From DATKMS01 sp041497995 (GTDB lineage Bacteria; Desulfobacterota; Binatia; HRBIN30): a stretch of DNA of 8,746 nucleotides. A program made the position numbers and the translations under genes. Shown here piece by piece: positions 1 through 5,671 of the stretch (within the stretch, counting starts at the first letter, position 1; each line of letters opens with the position of its first letter). The stretch is taken from NCBI GenBank assembly GCA_041497995.1, contig JBGQHM010000287.1, positions 1-8,746 on the forward strand, in the 5' to 3' direction. Below the pieces are notes generated by a model, which was given only the letters and a program-made list of their open reading frames with translations, did not search any database and was not told where the DNA came from.

Positions 1-123
1 CAAAAGAGCCTGCTGAGAGACCGTATTGCACAACAGCGTCGTGACTAGGGCCTGCGGCCGGGGTCCTTTCTATGGTCCGCTCCCGTTAGTCGCTGTGGGG
101 TGCCAAGCCCGGCAGGCCGTTAC

Positions 124-900
124 CTACGCGTTCAGCAGGCGCAACGAGCGCTCCGACGCACGCCGCAGGGAGAGGTCTGGGCTAGCGGCCGCCGCGCACA
201 GCGCCGCGCGCACAGCTTCTGACCGCTCGCCGAGGAGGCCGAGGACGGCGGCGGCGACGCGCTGCACCTTGACTTCGCGATCAACCAGCAGGCCAATCAG
301 TTGTCGCGCGGCAGCCGCCCGATCGACCGCCAGCCGTGCGATGCACGAGATCGCGGCCAAACGCACATTGGTCTCTGGATCGTGCAGCGCCGCGAACAGC
401 GCGCCCTCGATTGCAGGCGAGCGGGCGTCGAGGTCACGCAGGCAGTAGGCGGCCATCTTGCGTTGCGCGGGATTGCCGGTACTCAGCAATTGCTGAAGTT
501 CAGCGACCAACGCTGCGTCACCGCGCAATCGCGCCAAGATGTTCCCGGCCGCCCAGCGCACGTCGCCGTCGGCGGAGCCCAGAGCTTCCAAGAGGGTCGG
601 TAGCGCCACGGGCGGCGCGTCACCGAGCAGCGACAGCGCGTACGCGGCGCCCCAGCGCTGCCTCGCCACATCGGACTCGAGTGTGCGGAGCAACACATCG
701 CGAACGTTGGCCCCCTGCCCACCGAGTGCAGCAAAGGTTTCCGCCGCTCGTCGCTGGATGATCTTCCGCACATCGCCGAGGCAGGCAGCAAGCGCGGCGA
801 GCGTATCGGCATCCGCACAACCGCCCGGCGCCGTCACGTCTGCCATCGCGGCGAGGCGTTCGGCCACGGCGTCCGAGCGCAGCCGCTGCGCCGCGGTCAT
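124..900 (-). CDS. HEAT-repeat protein, partner of LplA-like gene
   Basis: This encodes a 258-residue all-alpha protein. After an N-terminal stretch (about residues 1-40), it consists of roughly six HEAT or PBS-lyase-like units of about 30-35 residues. Recurrent helix signatures include RRAAETFAALG (50-60), QRWGAAYALSLLGD (81-94), VRWAAGNILARL (114-125), QRKMAAYCLRDLD (146-158), VRLAAISCIARLA (179-191) and VQRVAAAVLGLLG (212-224). Such repeats form a curved scaffold for protein-protein contacts; no catalytic motif, signal peptide or membrane segment is visible. I chose the ATG at 898-900 because it overlaps the stop of the upstream LplA-like gene as ATGA, implying translational coupling. An upstream in-frame start at 1014 would lie wholly inside that gene and adds an Arg/His-rich, non-HEAT stretch. 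The coupling suggests that the two proteins act together or in fixed ratio, which is inference. The exact function is unknown; the HEAT fold is well supported. Confidence 0.85.
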   Translation of the reverse strand: MTAAQRLRSDAVAERLAAMADVTAPGGCADADTLAALAACLGDVRKIIQRRAAETFAALGGQGANVRDVLLRTLESDVARQRWGAAYALSLLGDAPPVALPTLLEALGSADGDVRWAAGNILARLRGDAALVAELQQLLSTGNPAQRKMAAYCLRDLDARSPAIEGALFAALHDPETNVRLAAISCIARLAVDRAAAARQLIGLLVDREVKVQRVAAAVLGLLGERSEAVRAALCAAAASPDLSLRRASERSLRLLNA

Positions 901-2000
901 GGTGCGATGGCCTTGCAGATCGTGTCGGCGATGACACGCGTGCGGCCGATGCCGAGGATGAAATTCTCTGGCTGCGCGAAGGTCTCCGACGCTACGGCAT
1001 CGATGGCGCGCCATTCAGCCGGGCAGAGGCGTAGCTCGCGCTCAAGCTGGGCGATGGCCGGCGAGTTGGCGATGAAGTCACCGGCGAACAGGATCTCTTT
1101 GATGAAACGATTCTGTTCGAGGGAGAAGTAGGTCTCGAACGTCCCCAGCTGCACGCGCTCGGAGGCATGATGATCCAGATCGGGACGAAGCTGCCGCTGA
1201 CTCAGCCAGCGATCATCGTGGAACTCGTGCGTCGCTGTCGCGGCGATGGCGCGTTCTTCGAGCGGCGTCAGCGTATGCTCTGCAAAGGTCAGATCGAACT
1301 GCTTCTCGAAGCCGCGGCGCAGGAGATCGGCGACCTCGACCGTCGTCAGCTGCACGCCAAGCTCCTGTGCCAGGCAGGTCGTCTCGGCCGGGGTCAGCAT
1401 CTCTGCTTTGACGACGCCGTGAACGTCGACTCCGTCGAGCAGGTGCGGCAGCACACTGAAATCGCGGCGGTTGGCGATGATCGCCTCGAAGAGAAGCGCG
1501 CCGGTGTGGTCGACCTCGAAAGATACCAGCCCGAGGGCGCGCCGATCGACAGTGATGAAGTCGCGGCCCGGGTAGAAGGCTGGGACGCCCACCAGCTTGC
1601 AGCCTTCGAGAAGACTGCGCACGTGGCGATTCATCACCTGGTACGGCGCGAATGCGAGTGGGTCGTCCGACAGGAGGGCTGAGCGATGTGGCAGCGCCAA
1701 GGCCATGCCCACGAACCCTTCACCGAACGGGAGCGCGCGCCCGCCGGACTGCCGGCGGTGGACATGGACATCGCCCGCCGTCAGCGGCTGTGGCGGCGCA
1801 CAGTGATAGCGGCCCAGCGACAGCACGTCGCCGGCGAAGTCGTAGACCCGTAAGACGCCGATGCGCGTCCGCGACGGCCGTCCGACTACGTGCAGGAAAT
1901 GTGCATCCTCGGCGAGGCTAGTATCGGGCGCGACGCCGGGCTGGACGATGAAATCGAGCGTGTGCACCTTGTCGTGACTCGTGAATCGTGGCTCTTGCAT
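897..2000 (-). CDS. LplA-like lipoate-protein ligase family protein, atypical active site
   Basis: This 367-residue protein has the two-part architecture of lipoate-protein ligase A: an N-terminal biotin/lipoate ligase domain (about 12-235) and a C-terminal accessory domain (about 280-365; 'GTFETYFSLEQNRFIKEI' resembles the LplA C-domain). Family motifs are HRRQSGGRAL (81-90, cf. RRxSGGGAV) and GRDFITVDRRALG (145-157, cf. GRND..RKVSG). LplA activates lipoate with ATP and attaches it to a lysine of E2 or GcvH domains. By hand alignment the invariant lysine of the K-x-x-G motif is Arg154 here, and the His-Asp after the SGGG motif is replaced by PFGEG. Ligase activity is therefore uncertain; a transferase or non-catalytic role is possible. 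I chose the ATG at 2000, but no good ribosome-binding site precedes it. A GTG at 2042 or, more attractively, a GTG at 1967 just past a repeat are alternatives. It overlaps the downstream HEAT-repeat gene by ATGA. Confidence 0.8.
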   Translation of the reverse strand: MQEPRFTSHDKVHTLDFIVQPGVAPDTSLAEDAHFLHVVGRPSRTRIGVLRVYDFAGDVLSLGRYHCAPPQPLTAGDVHVHRRQSGGRALPFGEGFVGMALALPHRSALLSDDPLAFAPYQVMNRHVRSLLEGCKLVGVPAFYPGRDFITVDRRALGLVSFEVDHTGALLFEAIIANRRDFSVLPHLLDGVDVHGVVKAEMLTPAETTCLAQELGVQLTTVEVADLLRRGFEKQFDLTFAEHTLTPLEERAIAATATHEFHDDRWLSQRQLRPDLDHHASERVQLGTFETYFSLEQNRFIKEILFAGDFIANSPAIAQLERELRLCPAEWRAIDAVASETFAQPENFILGIGRTRVIADTICKAIAP

Positions 2001-2066
2001 CGTGGAGGACTGACAGGCCGGCACGCGCAAACTGCGAATCACCAGTCACGAGCCACGAGTCACGAC
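1971..2066. repeat. heptanucleotide repeat clusters in inverted orientation
   Basis: On the plus strand, 2037-2066 reads as consecutive 7-mers: AATCACC, AGTCACG, AGCCACG, AGTCACG, then AC. On the minus strand, 1993-1971 reads AGCCACG, ATTCACG, AGTCACG, AC. The two clusters face each other and share a perfect 13-bp inverted match, GTCGTGACTCGTG at 1971-1983 against 2054-2066, separated by 70 nt. The right cluster covers the stop codon of the 57-residue CxxC protein. The left cluster supplies codons 3-10 of the LplA-like gene if it starts at 2000. As RNA, the arms could form a long stem with the start codon in the loop. The repeat units are directly visible; the function is unknown. Confidence 0.75.
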
Positions 2067-2233
2067 TCCGGCTGCCACCCTTTGGCGCGGCAGTCGTCAC
2101 AGACGGGAACAGTCGCACGCTTGCCGTCGCGTTCGACGAGCACACCGTGAATCAGCTCCGTGGATACGGATTTTCCACATGCCGAGCATTGCGCGGTGAG
2201 CGTCTTGTTCTCCTTGGCCTTCTCGCTGGGCAT
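2060..2233 (-). CDS. small CxxC/CxxC zinc-ribbon-type protein (57 aa)
   Basis: This is a 57-residue ORF starting with ATG at 2231-2233 and ending with TGA at 2060-2062. The protein begins MPSEKAKENKTLTAQCSACG and ends VCDDCRAKGWQPES. Cys16/Cys19 and Cys45/Cys48 form two CxxC knuckles 25 residues apart, the classic spacing of a structural zinc ribbon. Between them is a short strand-rich stretch containing LIHGVLVERDGKRATVPV. The Lys/Glu-rich N terminus and small size are compatible with a nucleic-acid or ribosome-associated role, but no specific family is recognised. It lies 51 nt downstream of rplI on the same strand, and an in-frame stop lies upstream, so the ATG is the natural start. The Shine-Dalgarno signal is weak (a G-run well upstream). 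The four ordered cysteines make a chance ORF unlikely. Confidence 0.75.
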   Translation of the reverse strand: MPSEKAKENKTLTAQCSACGKSVSTELIHGVLVERDGKRATVPVCDDCRAKGWQPES

Positions 2234-2284
2234 GCGCGGTCGTCCCCCCGAACGGAGCGCTTGCGGCCGAAGCCCCGGCGAGTG

Positions 2285-2731
2285 TTACTCCTGCGCCTCG
2301 ACGATCACCGTCACCTGCGCATCGACGCCGACACCGAGGTGTATCGCCACGACATGCTCACCGATGGCCTTGATCGGCTCTGGGAGACGGATGCGGCGTC
2401 GCTCGATAGTCACACCCTGGTCGGCCAAGGCTTTCTCGATGTCGAGGTTAGTCACGGATCCAAAGAGCTTGCCCTCTTCTCCGGCCCGCGCCGTGATCGT
2501 CACGCGAATGCTCGACAGCGTCTGCGCAGCGGTCTGCGCTCGGCGGCGATCGTGTTCACGCTTATCCGCTACAACGCGCTTCTGGTGTTCCAGCACGCGC
2601 ACATTGCGGTGATCGGCGACCACGGCAAGCCCGCGGGGCAGGAGGTAGTTGCGCGCGAAGCCCGGCTTCACCTTGACCACATCGCCAACAGTGCCGAGGC
2701 TCTGAACGTCCTCTCGCAGAATCACTTCCAT
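2285..2731 (-). CDS. rplI: 50S ribosomal protein L9
   Basis: This encodes 148 residues, the normal length for bacterial L9, which binds 23S rRNA domain V near the base of the L1 stalk and bridges outward. The N-terminal domain carries the family signature: MEVILREDVQSLGTVGDVV followed by KVKPGFARNYLLPRGLA (about 20-36). A charged central helix (about 42-75) links to the C-terminal domain, with GKLFGSVTNLDIEKAL at about 86-101. The start at 2731 is set by homology and by a good Shine-Dalgarno sequence, AAGGAG at 2740-2745, 8 nt upstream. The longer reading from 2824 would be inside the DUF2232 gene. The ribosome-binding site overlaps the DUF2232 stop codon (13 nt between genes), so the two are very likely co-transcribed and partly coupled. 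Confidence 0.97.
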   Translation of the reverse strand: MEVILREDVQSLGTVGDVVKVKPGFARNYLLPRGLAVVADHRNVRVLEHQKRVVADKREHDRRRAQTAAQTLSSIRVTITARAGEEGKLFGSVTNLDIEKALADQGVTIERRRIRLPEPIKAIGEHVVAIHLGVGVDAQVTVIVEAQE

Positions 2732-2744
2732 TGTCTTCTCTCCT

Positions 2745-3686
2745 TCAGTCGCCGTCAGTATGAAATTGGACGTCCGCCGGCCCCGTGCTGAGGCGCCGGA
2801 AGTTCCCCCACAGGTCGAACACACCGAGGGCCAGAACCATCGCCGTCACGACGTGCTGCACCGCAATGAGGACATAGCCCGCGATGCGGATACCGCGTGG
2901 CAGTCGCAACCGGTCGAGGTAGTAGCTGACGATGGCCAGTCCCTGGCAGAAGTAGCACGCCAAGACAATGAGGAACAGGTTGCGGGCCGGCAGAGCGAGC
3001 GCTGGTGCCGGAAGGAACATGGCGAAACCGGAGACGATCAGCGCCCAGATCAAGCCGTCGGGTGTGCGCCACAGGCGAAGGTTCACGTGGCGCCCAAGAT
3101 CGGTCCACGCTTGCAACAGCAGCAGGTTCACCAGCACCACGGCCATGCCGGTGAGAACGACCAGCGCCGGCAAGATCTCGATGAACCCGGCGATGACCAC
3201 GTCGCGTTCCGCTTGGAAGAGCGCCAGCGTGTTCTCCGGGACCCCGAGCGAGCCGTACGTCGACAGCGCCAAGTCGACGCTACGTGCGACCTGCTCGTGC
3301 ACTGCGGTGGCCGCTGCATCAAAGTCGCCGTACGCAAGGAGCAGCAGGGATGCGATGCCGGTGGACCACGCAGCAACGCCGCCAAACACGGTCCATTCAA
3401 AGGACCAAAATCGGCGAATGCCCACCGCCAAGAGCAGCGTGGGAACGCCGAAGGGTATGACGAAACCGGGTACCGCGTCTGGTCCGAGGATGACACCCAC
3501 GGCAATCGTGGTCAGGAAGAACCACCAGGTACATTCGCTCGACGGCGCGCGCGTCGCCACGACGAGCCCCGGCAGTGGCACCAGAAGCGCCACCGGCGAT
3601 GCGCCGGGTGGGAACGCGCAGGCAAGGCCGTAGAGGGCGGTGCTGATCGCCACTCCCGTGCCCAGCCGAAGAGCGACCGGTTGCAT
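2745..3686 (-). CDS. DUF2232 (YybS-like) integral membrane protein
   Basis: This 313-residue, strongly hydrophobic protein has about nine predicted membrane segments by eye: near 9-26, 31-46, 54-69, 74-90, 99-119, 165-192, 211-231, 236-256 and 267-289. A soluble amphipathic stretch lies at about 121-163. The C-terminal end carries GVFDLWGNFRRL (288-299), resembling the conserved end of DUF2232 proteins. Its position between rpsR and rplI is the typical place for this family in deltaproteobacteria-type genomes and supports the call. The function of DUF2232 proteins is not established; the fold and context suggest a transporter-like or membrane-assembly role at most. Its ATG overlaps the rpsR stop by one base (TGATG), so translation is probably coupled to S18. 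Length is ordinary for the family and no truncation is seen. Confidence 0.88.
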   Translation of the reverse strand: MQPVALRLGTGVAISTALYGLACAFPPGASPVALLVPLPGLVVATRAPSSECTWWFFLTTIAVGVILGPDAVPGFVIPFGVPTLLLAVGIRRFWSFEWTVFGGVAAWSTGIASLLLLAYGDFDAAATAVHEQVARSVDLALSTYGSLGVPENTLALFQAERDVVIAGFIEILPALVVLTGMAVVLVNLLLLQAWTDLGRHVNLRLWRTPDGLIWALIVSGFAMFLPAPALALPARNLFLIVLACYFCQGLAIVSYYLDRLRLPRGIRIAGYVLIAVQHVVTAMVLALGVFDLWGNFRRLSTGPADVQFHTDGD

Positions 3687-3982
3687 CAGGCACTAACCGT
3701 ACTGAACGGCAGCAAGGCCACAGCGCGGGCGCGCTTGATGGCGGTCGTCAGCGCGCGTTGATGCTTGGCGCAATTGCCCGTGATGCGGCTCGGAACGACT
3801 TTGCCGCGCTCGGTGATGAAACTCGAGAGTGAGCGGGTGTCCTTGTAGTCGATGACGCTGTCGCGGTCCGCGCAGAAGCGGCAGACCTTGCGCCGCACGG
3901 CGCCGCGGCGGCGAAAAGCGCCTTTGTCATCCGACGACGGTCTGCCGCGCTTACTGCTGTCTCTCCCTCCACGCATCGGCAT
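3686..3982 (-). CDS. rpsR: 30S ribosomal protein S18, cysteine-rich (C+) form
   Basis: This 98-residue S18 partners S6 on the platform of the 30S subunit. The conserved core runs from about residue 33: VCRFCADRDSVIDYKD, then LSSFITERGKVVPSRITG, then NCAKHQRALTTAIKRARAVAL. It has a basic Ser/Arg/Gly-rich N-terminal extension of about 30 residues. CRFC (34-37) plus the Cys and His of NCAKHQR keep the zinc-ligand pattern of the C+ form, whereas E. coli S18 is a C- form (CRFT, TRAKYQR). The start at 3982 has GGGGAG (3989-3994) 6 nt upstream; a second in-frame ATG at 3976 is less well placed. The gene starts 2 nt after the rpsF stop and overlaps the DUF2232 start, so all three form one operon segment. 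Confidence 0.97.
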   Translation of the reverse strand: MPMRGGRDSSKRGRPSSDDKGAFRRRGAVRRKVCRFCADRDSVIDYKDTRSLSSFITERGKVVPSRITGNCAKHQRALTTAIKRARAVALLPFSTVSA

Positions 3983-3984
3983 GG

Positions 3985-4365
3985 CTAACTCCCCTGCTCG
4001 GCCCCGGGAACGGAGCTCGCTTCTGCTGTTGCAGCTGCCGTGGGCTTCGGACGACGCGCGCGCCGACTGGCCTTGCGCGGCTGCGCTGCACGCACCGAAA
4101 TGAAGCGCAGGATTTCGTCGGCGAGCTTGAGGGTCCGCTCCAGTTCCTTCACGACTTCAGGCCGTGCACTGTACTGCGCCAGCACGTACGTGCCACGCGG
4201 TTGCTTGCGGATCGGGTACGCGAGCTCACGGATGCCCCAGTCTTGGATCTCCGCCACCTGCCCCTCCATGCCTTCGATCAGCCGGCGGACACGGTCCAGC
4301 GTTTCGCGCACCTGCGCCTCGGGTATTTCCGGGTGCAGGATGAACAAGGTTTCGTACCGATGCAT
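3985..4365 (-). CDS. rpsF: 30S ribosomal protein S6
   Basis: This 126-residue S6 has a ferredoxin-like core: MHRYETLFILHPE at the N terminus, then QDWGIRELAYPIRKQPRGTY (about 41-60) and EILRFISVRA (about 84-93). A tail of about 30 residues rich in Ala, Arg, Lys and Pro follows, a common variable extension. S6 binds 16S rRNA cooperatively with S18, encoded next. The start is certain from homology and from GGGGAGGA (4371-4378) 5 nt upstream. The gene follows pth with no intergenic base (TAAATG), so there is no separate leader; the ribosome-binding site sits inside the end of pth. In several bacteria S6-S18 represses its own mRNA through a leader motif, and such a motif would have to lie within pth here. 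Confidence 0.97.
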   Translation of the reverse strand: MHRYETLFILHPEIPEAQVRETLDRVRRLIEGMEGQVAEIQDWGIRELAYPIRKQPRGTYVLAQYSARPEVVKELERTLKLADEILRFISVRAAQPRKASRRARRPKPTAAATAEASSVPGAEQGS

Positions 4366-4965
4366 TTACTTCCTCCCCATAGGCGCCGGAGTGGCAACCG
4401 AGCCGCTCTTGGTGCGCACGTTGAAACGATTCATCGCCTTCTCTTCCCCCTCCTGCAGCACACACTCCACCGCGTCGGCGGCGCGTTGAATGACGGCGGT
4501 GACGGCAGCGATCTGCTCACTGGCGAAGGGTGACAGCACGTAGTCGGCGACATCGTCACCTTCGCCGGGTCGGCCGATGCCGACGCGCACGCGGGTGAAC
4601 TCCGTGCCGCACCACTGGGCGATCGAGTCCAGACCACGATGCCCCGCAGTCCCGCCGCCGCGCTTCACACGGACGCATCCGAATTCCAGGTCGAGATCGT
4701 CGTGGATCACGATCAGCTCGGATGTCGCGAGCTGGGGCGCGACATCGGCTAACGCCGTCCCGCTGCGATTCATGTACAATTGCGGTTCAATCAACATCGC
4801 TTGTTCACCGACGATCACTCTCTCTGCGACGCGCACGCTCTGTCTCGAGGATTCGAGGGACGCCTGCCACCGTCTCGCCAGCTCCTCCACGACCATGAAC
4901 CCCACGTTGTGGCGAGTGTTGGCATACACGCTGCCGGGGTTACCCAACCCGACGACGGTGCGCAT
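4366..4965 (-). CDS. pth: peptidyl-tRNA hydrolase
   Basis: This 199-residue enzyme hydrolyses the ester bond of peptidyl-tRNAs dropped from stalled ribosomes, recycling tRNA in the cytoplasm. Family motifs appear in order: VVGLGNPG (4-11), TRHNVGF (17-23), PQLYMNRSG (61-69), HDDLDL (88-93), GGTAGHRGLDSI (about 103-114) and FTRVRVGIGRPG. The key residues by alignment to E. coli Pth are Asn9, catalytic His19, Asn66 and Asp89. The Asn of E. coli GHNGL is Arg here (GHRGL), a substitution I believe occurs in other Pths. The length is normal. The start ATG at 4965 lies 15 nt after the rplY stop and has no clear Shine-Dalgarno sequence, suggesting re-initiation after rplY. It abuts rpsF directly. 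Confidence 0.97.
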   Translation of the reverse strand: MRTVVGLGNPGSVYANTRHNVGFMVVEELARRWQASLESSRQSVRVAERVIVGEQAMLIEPQLYMNRSGTALADVAPQLATSELIVIHDDLDLEFGCVRVKRGGGTAGHRGLDSIAQWCGTEFTRVRVGIGRPGEGDDVADYVLSPFASEQIAAVTAVIQRAADAVECVLQEGEEKAMNRFNVRTKSGSVATPAPMGRK

Positions 4966-4980
4966 CGACTGTTCTGGCGC

Positions 4981-5646
4981 TCAGCCCTTCTTCTCCGGCT
5001 CTGCTTTCGCGCCTTCGGCCGGCGCTGCACCTTCCACCGGCGCGCCCTCCACGACGGCCGCTGCCTCTTCGACCTTGACCTCTTCAATCGTCGGCGGCAA
5101 CACGGTAACCAGCGTGGCATCCGAGTCGTAGCAGACCTTCACGCCCTCCGGCGCCTGCAGTTGGCTGACGTGGATCGCATCATGGATCTCGAGGGCGCTG
5201 ACATCGACGTTGAGAAATTCCGGAATGTCGCTGGGGAGACATTCGACCTCGACGTCGCGTTGGACCGGTTGCAGGATGCCGCCGAGCGCTACGCCAGCGG
5301 CTTTGCCGGAGAAGTGGAGGGGCACGCGCAAACGCAACTTCTGCGTCAGATCGACCTCATAGAAATCGGCGTGCAGCACAGCGCCGGTTACGGGGTGATA
5401 CTGTGCTTCCTTGACCAGTGCGACCTTGTCCGCCAACTCCGCAACCGTCGATCGAAAGCGGATGAGGTGAGAGCCTTCGAGTGCGGAGACCTTCTGCAAG
5501 AACTCCTTGGCGTCGACCGCGATCATTGTTGACTGCCGCTTCGGTCCATAGAAGACGGCGGGCGCCTTGCCGGACTGCCGCAAGCGGCGAGCCGGACCCT
5601 TGCCGCCGCTCGATCGAACTGCTGCCTCCAATTCAACTGTCTGCAT
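4981..5646 (-). CDS. rplY: 50S ribosomal protein L25, general stress (CTC) type
   Basis: This 221-residue two-domain L25 binds 5S rRNA in the large subunit. The N-terminal L25 domain (about 1-92) contains GKGPARRLRQSGKAPAVFYG (15-34) and the conserved QYHPVTGAVLHADFYEVD (82-99). The C-terminal beta domain (about 100-185) contains VPLHFSGKAAGVALGG and DVSALEIHDAIHVSQL. An Ala/Glu/Pro/Lys-rich acidic tail (about 188-221) is disordered in appearance. It resembles the long TL5/CTC class rather than the short E. coli L25. The start at 5646 is supported by GGGGAG (5653-5658) 6 nt upstream and by homology; the upstream extension to 5730 overlaps prs. It lies 25 nt after prs and 15 nt before pth in a conserved prs-rplY-pth cluster. 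Confidence 0.96.
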   Translation of the reverse strand: MQTVELEAAVRSSGGKGPARRLRQSGKAPAVFYGPKRQSTMIAVDAKEFLQKVSALEGSHLIRFRSTVAELADKVALVKEAQYHPVTGAVLHADFYEVDLTQKLRLRVPLHFSGKAAGVALGGILQPVQRDVEVECLPSDIPEFLNVDVSALEIHDAIHVSQLQAPEGVKVCYDSDATLVTVLPPTIEEVKVEEAAAVVEGAPVEGAAPAEGAKAEPEKKG

Positions 5647-5671
5647 ACGCAACTCCCCGGTGTCAGAATGT

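Noticed and set aside
1..123. Possible further gene or terminator at the left edge
   Set aside because: Only a TTG or GTG start without a ribosome-binding site is available near position 31, with about ten codons visible. The one hairpin (TGCC-GGGCTT-GGCA on the minus strand) has no T-run. Nothing supportable.
26..448. Plus-strand ORF rich in Arg, Ala and Ser opposite the HEAT-repeat gene
   Set aside because: Composition is typical of the antisense of a GC-rich gene; the minus-strand HEAT repeats explain the region.
901..1014. N-terminal extension of the HEAT-repeat protein to a start at 1014
   Set aside because: It lies inside the LplA-like gene, is Arg/His-rich and not HEAT-like; the ATGA start at 900 is better.
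1988..2791. Long 267-aa plus-strand ORF over rplI and the small CxxC gene
   Set aside because: It is antisense to a certain ribosomal protein gene and has no recognisable domain.
2760..3761. 333-aa plus-strand ORF opposite DUF2232
   Set aside because: Charged, low-complexity composition is that of the antisense of a membrane protein; the minus-strand DUF2232 and its coupling to rpsR are convincing.
4780..5532. 250-aa plus-strand ORF opposite rplY and pth
   Set aside because: Overlaps two well-identified genes antisense; no domain seen.
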